DNA of 36,318 nt from Candidatus Helarchaeota ASGARD archaeon Hel_GB_A (GTDB lineage: Archaea; Asgardarchaeota; Lokiarchaeia; Helarchaeales; HEL-GB-A): the NCBI GenBank assembly GCA_005191415.1, contig SUPS01000007.1, forward strand, positions 1 to 36,318. Direction: 5' to 3'. Position numbers and translations under genes: made by a program. Positions within the stretch are counted from its first letter, which is position 1. Every line of letters begins with the position of its first letter. The notes under the pieces were generated by a model. That model saw only the letters and a list, made by a program, of their open reading frames with translations, had not been told where the DNA came from and did not search any database. This document shows, piece by piece, positions 1 to 8,041 of this stretch.

Positions 1-9
1 ATATACAAA

Positions 10-25
10 TTAGGAAAAATCCTAA
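10..25. promoter_or_regulatory. Inverted repeat TTAGGA-AAAA-TCCTAA just upstream of the AbrB-family gene, candidate operator
   Basis: Perfect 6-bp arms around a 4-nt spacer, 11 nt before the GTG start at 37. Confidence 0.35.
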
Positions 26-36
26 AGGATAATGAA

Positions 37-303
37 GTGAGTATTTTGAATGTAAATACAAAAATTAGAAAAGTTGATTCACAAGGAAGAATAATATTAC
101 CGCGAGAGTGGAGAAAAAGAGAACTTAAGGATGGGAATGAAGTTATAATTATCGAAGAGGAAGGGATCCTTCGAATAATCCCAAAGAAAAAAATAGATTT
201 AACTCAATTTTTTGATTCTTTGGAATTTGATGATGAACTCGTTGATAAACTCGAGGATTGGTCTAAATTTGAAAATTATCTTTTAAATAAGAAATTTAGA
301 TAA
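37..303 (+). CDS. AbrB/MazE/VapB-like antitoxin-type DNA-binding protein
   Basis: N-terminal KIRKVDSQGRIILPREWRKRELKDGNEVIIIEEEG is a swapped-hairpin AbrB motif; followed immediately by a PIN-like remnant. Confidence 0.8.
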   Translation: MSILNVNTKIRKVDSQGRIILPREWRKRELKDGNEVIIIEEEGILRIIPKKKIDLTQFFDSLEFDDELVDKLEDWSKFENYLLNKKFR

Positions 304-468
304 ATGAAAATGATATATATAGATGCAAATATTTTTATTTATGCATTTTTTAAACCGAAAAAAGGGAAAATTTTATCTGCTAAGCTGAGATGATGCAAAG
401 AAGAAACTAAAAAGATTGTGCAAATGATTAATTCGCAACAAAACAAGTATTGTATTTCAACAAAATTA
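304..468 (+). pseudogene. VapC/PIN-domain toxin remnant (in-frame TGA at 391-393, C-terminal part missing)
   Basis: MKMIYIDANIFIYAFFKPKKGKILSAKLR*CKEETKKIVQMINSQQNKYCISTKL; PIN N-terminus IDANIFIYAF; same frame continues past the TGA; runs into the sufB stop codon. Confidence 0.65.
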
Positions 469-1605
469 GGCACCAAAATCCATCTCATACATGTATTGAT
501 TAACTTCGGCTGCAAGATCTTTTGGGAGTCCTAATATGCGAGTATCCATGAATCCTCGGATAATTGCGGATGTTGCTTCTTCCTCGGAGAGTCCGCGTGT
601 CATGAGATATTGTATCTCCTCATCAGCAATTTTCCCAACGGCGGCTTCATGAGAGAGTTCAGCGCCTTCAACATTTACTTCAAGTTCTGGAATTGCAGCC
701 ATCATTGTTTCGCCACCCAGCAGCAGTCCTAAACATTCTAAATGACCCTTACAGTGAGGTGTGTTTGCTACCAGCTTACCTCGTGCATAAATTTTTGATT
801 TACGCTTAGAAATACCTCGAGAAATGATATCAGCACTTGAGCCTTCTCCATTTAATATAACTTTTGAGCCTATATCCACCATGGATTGTTTATCAGCAAA
901 GATAATGCTATTGAAACTGCTCTTTGAATTGACACCATTATTAAAGGCTGTGGGATACATCTGCATATTCTTAACTGGATGCAAGCTGAGGTAATTTGAT
1001 ATGAAAATAGCGTTATTACCTACTTCAATAGCAGAGCGAGGACGAACCAATGTGTTTTCAGACCAATGATGAATCATAGAGAAATGCAATTCAGCATTAT
1101 CTTTCACATAAATCTCTGAAATACCGATATGATCGGCTTTATCAACATCTGCGTGTTGAACACATCCAGTTATAATATGGGCTTCGCTCCCTTCATCGGC
1201 TATTATAATGTTATGTACACGTTGTTCGAGGCGGTTTTCAGTAATTAATAGGCAGGATTGTAAAGGAAAGGTGATTTTAGCCCCTTTTTGGATCCAAAAG
1301 AAGTAACCTCCACTCCAATCATCAGCAACTTTTTTTGTAAATTCATCTTTGTCAGGATCCACTAATTTCCATCGGTATTGTTCTAACCAATCAAATTTCT
1401 TTAGAGCTTCTTTAGTATCCATCATGATAATTTGGTCTTGAAACATTTCATTGATTTTATCATATACGGTTGTTTGGTCCATATGCAAGAATGATGCCGA
1501 TCGTTCGTTTTCATTCTCAATTACACCCGTTTCTGCGATGGATTTTAAAATTTCATGTGGTAAATCTCTTAAAGATGTGAGTTTGGCATCTTTCGGTTTA
1601 ATCAT
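466..1605 (-). CDS. sufB: SufB/SufD-family Fe-S cluster scaffold protein
   Basis: 379 aa with SufBD beta-helix-like core and C-terminal LSHEAAVGKIADEEIQYLMTRGLSEEEA, typical of SufB/SufD; paired with SufC. Confidence 0.9.
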   Translation of the reverse strand: MIKPKDAKLTSLRDLPHEILKSIAETGVIENENERSASFLHMDQTTVYDKINEMFQDQIIMMDTKEALKKFDWLEQYRWKLVDPDKDEFTKKVADDWSGGYFFWIQKGAKITFPLQSCLLITENRLEQRVHNIIIADEGSEAHIITGCVQHADVDKADHIGISEIYVKDNAELHFSMIHHWSENTLVRPRSAIEVGNNAIFISNYLSLHPVKNMQMYPTAFNNGVNSKSSFNSIIFADKQSMVDIGSKVILNGEGSSADIISRGISKRKSKIYARGKLVANTPHCKGHLECLGLLLGGETMMAAIPELEVNVEGAELSHEAAVGKIADEEIQYLMTRGLSEEEATSAIIRGFMDTRILGLPKDLAAEVNQYMYEMDFGA

Positions 1606-2356
1606 TTATTTTCACCCCTCGTTCCTGACATTCGATGCATTTTGCGAATCCGACATCCTTAATGGTATTAAAGATTTCCTGTGAATTTTTATAACAATGA
1701 ATGGTGCTATCTAAAAGTACACAAGCACGTCCTGTAGTGATATGGTTGAGAATTTCGCCTTGATGGGTTACAATCAACGCAGAAGACCCTGTTTCGGTGA
1801 TATATTTTTGAATTTCTTGACTAATCAACCTCAGACTTTCAATATCAACTCCCGAATCAGGTTCATCTAAAAGTATTAATTTTGGTTTTAAAAGCAGCAT
1901 TTGGACGATTTCTGACCGCTTTCGTTCCCCACCAGAGAATCCAACGTTTATATTGCGATTTAAAAAGGATCTCAATTTCAATTTGTCAATTAGCTCATAG
2001 TGTTCAGGTTCTAGATCTTCTTCTGGCTTCTTTTTTAAGCAGAATTTAAAAATATCAATTAATTTAATTCCTTTTATTTCAGGCGGATGCTGATAGGCAA
2101 TAGAAATCCCCATTCTTACACGTTCAGAAGTAGGTAAATTCGTAATATCCTTCCCATCAAAAATAATCTTCCCATTAACTACCTTATACGATGGAAACCC
2201 CATAATTGCTTTAAGCAGTGTGCTCTTTCCTGACCCATTTGGACCAAAAAGGACATAACTTTCTGAATATGGAATGCTTAAATTAATATTTTCTAAAATA
2301 ACGGTGCCTTCGACTTCTACCGAAAGATTTTGAATATCTAAAAGATAACTACTCAT
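1598..2356 (-). CDS. sufC: SufC-type Fe-S assembly ATPase
   Basis: Walker A GPNGSGKST, signature FSGGERKR, Walker B LILLDEPDSGVD; overlaps sufB start by 8 bp. Confidence 0.93.
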   Translation of the reverse strand: MSSYLLDIQNLSVEVEGTVILENINLSIPYSESYVLFGPNGSGKSTLLKAIMGFPSYKVVNGKIIFDGKDITNLPTSERVRMGISIAYQHPPEIKGIKLIDIFKFCLKKKPEEDLEPEHYELIDKLKLRSFLNRNINVGFSGGERKRSEIVQMLLLKPKLILLDEPDSGVDIESLRLISQEIQKYITETGSSALIVTHQGEILNHITTGRACVLLDSTIHCYKNSQEIFNTIKDVGFAKCIECQERGVKIND

Positions 2357-2483
2357 GTTTTTAATCCTCGCTCGCAGATAATCATACTTCTATTTATTTG
2401 AAGCAATAAAAAGGTTAGCTATTCTGGGTAATTTTTCTTATTTAAAACCTATTTGAAAATAATCCTGAGAAAGAATGGAGAAT

Positions 2484-3722
2484 TCAGAGGTCGATAACCT
2501 TTTTCATAAGGACATCTTCTATAGTGAGAGTTTCCTTACAAAACTTGGCATAATATGCGAAAAATTCATCCGGATTAATCGTCTCTTCTGGAGTAAAAAC
2601 ACCTTTTTTCGAAATTTCTCCTTTTAAAATCATAAGTGCTGCGATAACCAGTGGAATAGCTGTTATACCATCCATTCCCTCATCTATTTCTCCATAAGGT
2701 TGATATTTTACCCCTATTGCTACTTTCTTTATGCGGTTCCCTTTTTTTCCTAGTGCAAAGGCACATAAGGTTGGTGGAAATCGGAAAAATCGTTTTAAAA
2801 TTACCCAAAGGAGGTACAATTTTGTCGTAAATTTATTGAGATCGTCTTCAATAGCGATAGCCGCCTCAGCCATAGTCAAGTTCCCCTCTGAAATTTGTTT
2901 TACATAATCTCGGAGGACATCGGTAAATTTTTTTGTTAAAAACATTTGATTTGAAATTGAATTCACCTTAAGCGTTCTTGAAAGAGTTACAGGTTCGGGA
3001 TGCCCTATATAGCAGGCATACATTGGACCTCCTCTACCTGGAAAGTGAATAGGTTCCGCCTCCGTCAAAGATTCGATTTCAACCAATTTCCCATCGCGGT
3101 AGATTGGGATTTTTCCAATACTTTCATGAAGTAAATGCATAATTGCGGCATTAGGAGTTCTCGTTCCTTGTAATTGCTTTGTGAAGAGGTTTTTCTTACT
3201 AATGAAATAGGTGGGTTTTTGGCCCATTTTGGTCCAGCCAATGCCCCAAGCAGTAATTATTTTGTTAACTTCATCTAATTCAGAGTATGCCTTCACAGCG
3301 AGAAGATTTGTAATTCCAGGGCTTGCCCCTATTCCTATGATAGCAGTGATACCCGCATTTTGAGCTTCCTCATTTAATCCCAACATATCAAGAGTCGGTT
3401 TCCAATCATCACAAATATCTACATAATGTCTTTTCGCCTTAATAGCAGCTTTTAAAACTGGTACGCCGAATTTATAAAATGGTCCAATAGTATTAGCAAC
3501 GAGATCGTGTGAGGAAATTAAGGGAATAAGTTCCTCTTCATTGGTAATGTCAATTTCAACGGCGGATAATTTATCTGAATTTGCTAACTCAACATATCTC
3601 TGAGCAACCTCATAATTTTTATCGGCTATCGTGACCTTTTCGACAAGGGGCGAGGAAAGCAAAGAGACGACAGCCATCCGCCCCATATCGCCGCATCCTC
3701 CAAGCATCAAAATTTTTGCCAT
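2484..3722 (-). CDS. Saccharopine dehydrogenase-like NAD(P)-dependent oxidoreductase
   Basis: N-terminal Rossmann MAKILMLGGCGDMGRMAVVSLL plus saccharopine dehydrogenase-like layout (ASPGITNLLAVKAYSELD). Confidence 0.8.
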   Translation of the reverse strand: MAKILMLGGCGDMGRMAVVSLLSSPLVEKVTIADKNYEVAQRYVELANSDKLSAVEIDITNEEELIPLISSHDLVANTIGPFYKFGVPVLKAAIKAKRHYVDICDDWKPTLDMLGLNEEAQNAGITAIIGIGASPGITNLLAVKAYSELDEVNKIITAWGIGWTKMGQKPTYFISKKNLFTKQLQGTRTPNAAIMHLLHESIGKIPIYRDGKLVEIESLTEAEPIHFPGRGGPMYACYIGHPEPVTLSRTLKVNSISNQMFLTKKFTDVLRDYVKQISEGNLTMAEAAIAIEDDLNKFTTKLYLLWVILKRFFRFPPTLCAFALGKKGNRIKKVAIGVKYQPYGEIDEGMDGITAIPLVIAALMILKGEISKKGVFTPEETINPDEFFAYYAKFCKETLTIEDVLMKKVIDL

Positions 3723-3726
3723 GCTA

Positions 3727-3918
3727 TTACCTCTCCAAAATAGTCAATACACTTTGTAAGTGTATTGACATATATTCAGGGCATGCATCAATCATTTCAA
3801 GAATAATATCGGGACCTAAATGTTTGTTTATATTCCAAAGATGTCGCGCTAAAGGAACAAATTTCTTAGTCCTAGTAGAGTCGGGAATATCTGCATAAGT
3901 ATAACGCAAAGAATTCAC
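3727..3918 (-). CDS. Small uncharacterised protein upstream of the saccharopine dehydrogenase-like gene
   Basis: 63 aa GTG-start ORF, stop 4 bp before the next gene, same strand; amino-acid composition looks coding. Confidence 0.4.
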   Translation of the reverse strand: MNSLRYTYADIPDSTRTKKFVPLARHLWNINKHLGPDIILEMIDACPEYMSIHLQSVLTILER

Positions 3919-4189
3919 CTCGCCCTTCTTCCGCGAGGAAGTCTTTTATTTCCTATCTCATATGTAATAACCTTAAAAATTTATCGAGAGGAAATTTGTT
4001 TATTTTTATAGGCTAATTCATGATTGAGGAGAAATTAATCCATCCTTGAATAGGATTTGGAGTAAAACGTAAATAAAAATCATGACCTTTTACATATTTA
4101 AAAAAGAATTAGTAGGAAATTCGAATAGAAAGCACAACCTTTTAAAATACTATTAGGATTCGTTTTTTTACTAAAAAAGAATCGATTTT

Positions 4190-5683
4190 GTGATATTGAT
4201 GAATGATCAAGAATTTGCAATATTTGATTCCTACTTTCATCCAAGAACAATTGCTATTGTAGGGGCAACGAACAATCCTTTTAGTGGAGGTTCTAATTTT
4301 TTAAACGCATTAATTGGTTCAAAATTCCCAAAGATTTTCCCTATTAACAAAAATAAGACAGAACTTTATGGAATTCGTACTTATCCAAACTTAAAGGCAG
4401 TTCCTGAACCCATTGATTATGTGATTATTGCAGTTCCTCGCAGATATGTACTCGATATCATTAAGGAATGTGTTGAGGTGGGAGTAAAGTTAGGAACGAT
4501 TTTCACCTCCGGATTTAGCGAGTTAGGGAATAAAGACTTAGAAAGACAAATTGTTGAAACAGCACGGCAGGGAAATATGCGGATTCTTGGTCCAAATTGC
4601 GTCGGGCTTTACGTTCCGAAGGCGCAGGTATCTTTCATCGTGAATTTACCAGTCGGCGAGGAACATAGTGGACTTATCGGAATAATTTCTCAAAGTGGGG
4701 GGCACGCTGACATGTTCGCCTTCATGGGAAATTATCGAGGATTGAAATTTTCGAAAGTTATCTCATTCGGAAATGGTTGTGATCTCCATTGTCCTGATTT
4801 CCTCGAGTATTTCCAACGAGATCCCGAAACAGAGATTATATTCATTTATTTAGAAGGCTTTAAAGATGTGCAAATGGGGCAGAGGTTCTTTCAAATTGCC
4901 TCTCAAGTTATTAAGGAGAAACCTATAATCATTTGGAAGGGAGGGAAAACGAAAGCTGGACGTGCGGCAATAAAGTCCCATACTGGCTCCCTTGCAGGAG
5001 CAAATGAGGTGATTGATGGGCTTATTAAACAAATTGGATTAATAGCAGTTTCTAATCCAGAAGAAGTTATTGATACATTAACTGCCTTTTATTATTTAAA
5101 AGATAGATTGCCTATTGGGCGTCGTTTAGCCGTGGTTGGTGGCGGAGGGGGAAATACGGTCGCGACTTCGGATATCTTAAATAAGGCAGGATTTGAATTG
5201 CCAGAAAATCCTAAAGAAATCCAAGATAAAATAAAGAAGATTATTGGAGAAGTAGGAGTTATCGTTCGAAATCCTATTGATCTGAATGTAGCCATTTGGG
5301 AAGGGCGAAAATTACGCCAAATCCTCAAACTGATGGCTTCTATTAAAAATATTGATCTTTTGATTTTTGATGCCGGGATTGATTGGGGACTGAATTTTGA
5401 GAAGGCTTTTAAAATGAATAACATAATGGAACCTACTTTCAAATCAATCATTCGTCTCCTAAAAACACTCCGAGTTCAACTCCCCATCGTCGCGGTTCTC
5501 CCTACCATCTTCTACGAAGGGGAAATCATAAAAAAGAAAATTGAGTACGAGCGAATGATCCAAGGGATAGGAATACCGGTTTTTCCTAATATGTCGCGCT
5601 GTGCTTTCGCTTTAAGCAAAATTATAAAATATGGGGAGCGATTTCGTTCAGCTAAACAGCCAACCTATAAGGAACTTCACTAA
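4190..5683 (+). CDS. Acyl-CoA synthetase (NDP-forming) alpha-subunit-like protein, CoA-binding and succinyl-CoA-ligase-like domains
   Basis: FHPRTIAIVGATNNPFSGG CoA-binding start, GPNCVGLYVP, ISQSGGHADMF, catalytic-His context KSHTGSLAGA; no ATP-grasp domain. ATG at 4199 (MNDQEF) is also a possible start. Confidence 0.85.
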   Translation: MILMNDQEFAIFDSYFHPRTIAIVGATNNPFSGGSNFLNALIGSKFPKIFPINKNKTELYGIRTYPNLKAVPEPIDYVIIAVPRRYVLDIIKECVEVGVKLGTIFTSGFSELGNKDLERQIVETARQGNMRILGPNCVGLYVPKAQVSFIVNLPVGEEHSGLIGIISQSGGHADMFAFMGNYRGLKFSKVISFGNGCDLHCPDFLEYFQRDPETEIIFIYLEGFKDVQMGQRFFQIASQVIKEKPIIIWKGGKTKAGRAAIKSHTGSLAGANEVIDGLIKQIGLIAVSNPEEVIDTLTAFYYLKDRLPIGRRLAVVGGGGGNTVATSDILNKAGFELPENPKEIQDKIKKIIGEVGVIVRNPIDLNVAIWEGRKLRQILKLMASIKNIDLLIFDAGIDWGLNFEKAFKMNNIMEPTFKSIIRLLKTLRVQLPIVAVLPTIFYEGEIIKKKIEYERMIQGIGIPVFPNMSRCAFALSKIIKYGERFRSAKQPTYKELH

Positions 5684-5733
5684 AAATATGCGAGGGGAAA
5701 AATTGAACAATTAGATAAATCAATTTGGACGGA

Positions 5734-5750
5734 ATATATAAATATTTAAA
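5734..5750 (+). promoter_or_regulatory. Candidate archaeal TATA box
   Basis: ATATATAAATATTTAAA about 45-60 nt upstream of ATG 5793. Confidence 0.4.
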
Positions 5751-5792
5751 CAATCCATTTTATTGAATAAAAAAAAGTATGGAGTTTTCTTC

Positions 5793-6182
5793 ATGTCTTT
5801 CGAAATAAAAATAACCCAGTTGTATTTTGGCAAACCCAGCCGACGGTGGATCGTTCAAGATGGAAATATTATGTATTTGGACAATTTTGCGAGAGAACCA
5901 GATGGAAGGTTAGTGGAGAAACGATCTTTAACAAGCGAGGAAATAAAAAAGCTAGAAAAAACTTTGGAGAACTTAAATGAAATTGAATTCAATGAAACAT
6001 ATGATAGTCGGCAAGTAGAAGATGGTTTTCAGATGATCGTTGAATGGAAAATAGGAGATAGGCAGCAGAAAGTTAGTATTTATAATTATTGGCTCGAGGA
6101 AATTTCCAAGTTAATTGACGAAGTAAATAAGCTCGTGAAAAAAGAGAATAGATTAGAATATAAAGAAAAGGATTTCAAGTAG
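5793..6182 (+). CDS. Hypothetical protein (start moved to ATG 5793, MSFEIKITQLYFG)
   Basis: ORF 5763-6182; TATA position favours the internal ATG; no family recognised. Confidence 0.6.
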   Translation: MSFEIKITQLYFGKPSRRWIVQDGNIMYLDNFAREPDGRLVEKRSLTSEEIKKLEKTLENLNEIEFNETYDSRQVEDGFQMIVEWKIGDRQQKVSIYNYWLEEISKLIDEVNKLVKKENRLEYKEKDFK

Positions 6183-6221
6183 ATAAAGCAAGTAGATGCA
6201 TTCTTTTCAAAAAAATGCGAT

Positions 6222-7118
6222 TCACTCATTTTTTTTATTGACTGCATGTTTTTTCAGGAATGTAATGACAGCTTCGTTGAAAGCATCGGGGTTATCAAGG
6301 ATGGAGGCATGTCCAGCATCCGGAATAATAACTAACTCAGCATGGGGAATCAATGATTTCGTATATTCTTGATATTTAGGAGGCGTGAGAATGTCGTCAC
6401 TACCACCGATAAGGAGGATAGGTACACGGATTTCTTTGACTCGGTCTTGTAAAGTTTCCGGCGTACGAGCTCGTATTGCTCTAATTTTAGTTATAAAGCA
6501 CCAATTACTGTTCGCTTTCACGTACATATCCTTCATTTGGTCATATACCGTTTCAAAGAGAGGGTTTTCAAGCATTTTTTCGCCAACGACCCAAGGTAGA
6601 AGGATATCGAAGCCTTCTGCAAATGACATTTTTTCCATGGCGAGTTCCCAGGCGGCAGTTGAGTAAAGAATTCGCCCATGAGGATAGCTAAAACTATTGG
6701 CGATCGTCGCGGAGATTACCCGGTCAGGATGTGTTACACAAAACATTTGGGCGATTAAACCACCCATCGAAATGCCAATGAGATGTCCCTTTTTTACACC
6801 TACATGCTCCATCAAAGCAGCTAAATCAGCCACATCATTTTTTAAACTATAAAACTCAAAGGCTTTTTTCTCATCATCTGGAAATTCGGTCATGGTGGAT
6901 TTACCAAAACCCCGTGAATCATGGGCATAGACTGTAAATCCTGCCTTTACAATTGGACGAATTTGAAATAACCATGCGTCTTTCCCCATACCTAAACCAT
7001 GTATCAGAAAAACTGCATCGCCTTTCTTTCCACGTTTTATATAATTAATCGTAACCGATCCTAATTCAGTTTCTCGAGTGAATTCCGGCATAATATCACG
7101 TTCCATCAAACAAATCAA
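6222..7118 (-). CDS. Alpha/beta hydrolase
   Basis: FLIHGLGMGKDAW oxyanion region, nucleophile elbow GISMGG, C-terminal GGSDDILTPP and DAGHASILDNPDAFNEAV. Confidence 0.92.
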   Translation of the reverse strand: MICLMERDIMPEFTRETELGSVTINYIKRGKKGDAVFLIHGLGMGKDAWLFQIRPIVKAGFTVYAHDSRGFGKSTMTEFPDDEKKAFEFYSLKNDVADLAALMEHVGVKKGHLIGISMGGLIAQMFCVTHPDRVISATIANSFSYPHGRILYSTAAWELAMEKMSFAEGFDILLPWVVGEKMLENPLFETVYDQMKDMYVKANSNWCFITKIRAIRARTPETLQDRVKEIRVPILLIGGSDDILTPPKYQEYTKSLIPHAELVIIPDAGHASILDNPDAFNEAVITFLKKHAVNKKNE

Positions 7119-7232
7119 ATAATGATCTTGATTATTGATATCTATTTGAAAAATTTTATTGTTTTTTCACGGAATAAATAGAAATTCCCTTAAAATAGGG
7201 ACATTATAAAAAAATAAGATAGGATTTCAGAG

Positions 7233-7691
7233 TTAGGAAGTCGCAATTAATTTCCCGAAAGCAATCCAGGCTTCTTCGTCTTTGGTAGAACCTGTAAGAG
7301 CATTCCAAATATTTCGGAGAATACTTGTGCGTCGTGCCATCCGGAGGATATCACCGCTTGCCCCTTTATCGCGTAGGATTTCTTCAACCGTATTTAAAGC
7401 GGTGTCACTCCCCCAAAATAGAAAAGTGGAGAAAATTGCTACTTTTTTCCCAGAAAGCGCGTCCTCAGGTAATTTGTTTAAAAATCGGCGGAGTTCCATT
7501 GCAGGTGCGCCAACATGAACTGGGGTACCTATTACTACGATGTCTTTATTTCGTAAATCATCAGCAGTGGCTTTATGTGCATTAAGAGATATAACCACAT
7601 CAACATTTTCCGCTTCAAGTCCCTTTGCAATATATTTAGCGGCTTGTGCAGTCTGCCCTGTCAAGGAATAATACACAATTATCGCTTGCAT
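7233..7691 (-). CDS. Flavodoxin-family protein
   Basis: N-terminal IIVYYSLTGQTAQAAKYIAKGL FMN phosphate loop; GTPVHVGAPAMELRRFL. Confidence 0.85.
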   Translation of the reverse strand: MQAIIVYYSLTGQTAQAAKYIAKGLEAENVDVVISLNAHKATADDLRNKDIVVIGTPVHVGAPAMELRRFLNKLPEDALSGKKVAIFSTFLFWGSDTALNTVEEILRDKGASGDILRMARRTSILRNIWNALTGSTKDEEAWIAFGKLIATS

Positions 7692-7714
7692 CTCAGAAAC
7701 TCCTTCAATGCATT

Positions 7715-7863
7715 GTCAGAGGTATTGATCTTTTTTTCATCTTATTTATAAAGCTTATCTGTTTTTTTACAGTATTATTTGGTAGAGGTTTTTCAGATGC
7801 TTGTTGAGTACCTAAACCATGTATCATAAAGACAGATTGAGGTTTTTGATTAGTAATAGGGAT
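7715..7863 (-). pseudogene. Possible alpha/beta-hydrolase N-terminal remnant
   Basis: Minus-strand translation ...IPITNQKPQSVFMIHGLGTQQASEKPLPNN; shares an exact 18-nt TGATACATGGTTTAGGTA with the intact hydrolase (FLIHGLGM). Confidence 0.35.
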
Positions 7864-7917
7864 TTAGGGAAATTATTTTGAGAAATTAGTAAGGTATTTC
7901 TTTCAAAATCCCTAAAT
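7862..7917. repeat. Imperfect inverted repeat (ATTTAGGG..ATTTTG / CAAAATCCCTAAAT)
   Basis: ATTTAGGG 7862-7869 pairs with CCCTAAAT 7910-7917; ATTTTG 7875-7880 pairs with CAAAAT 7904-7909; GAAAT 7882-7886 pairs with ATTTC 7896-7900. Confidence 0.4.
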
Positions 7918-8041
7918 TATTTGGGAACCTGTATAAAACGTTCCTAGGATGTGTTTTCTGAGGAAACCAGAGTAATAATAAAAAGCCTAATTAAAATTTC
8001 TACTAAATCGTTTTTTTAACAATCTTTACGAAAGTGAGATT

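Noticed and set aside
391-393. In-frame TGA in the PIN-like frame as a selenocysteine codon
   Set aside because: Some archaea use Sec, but the downstream similarity ends within about 25 residues and the rest of the domain is missing, so a nonsense mutation in a decaying toxin is simpler; no SECIS assessed.
3716-3898. Plus-strand 60 aa ORF
   Set aside because: Overlaps the more plausible minus-strand 63 aa ORF and the start of the saccharopine dehydrogenase-like gene.
5092-5451. 119 aa antisense ORF inside the acyl-CoA synthetase alpha gene
   Set aside because: Shadow ORF; the plus-strand protein has clear family motifs across the region.
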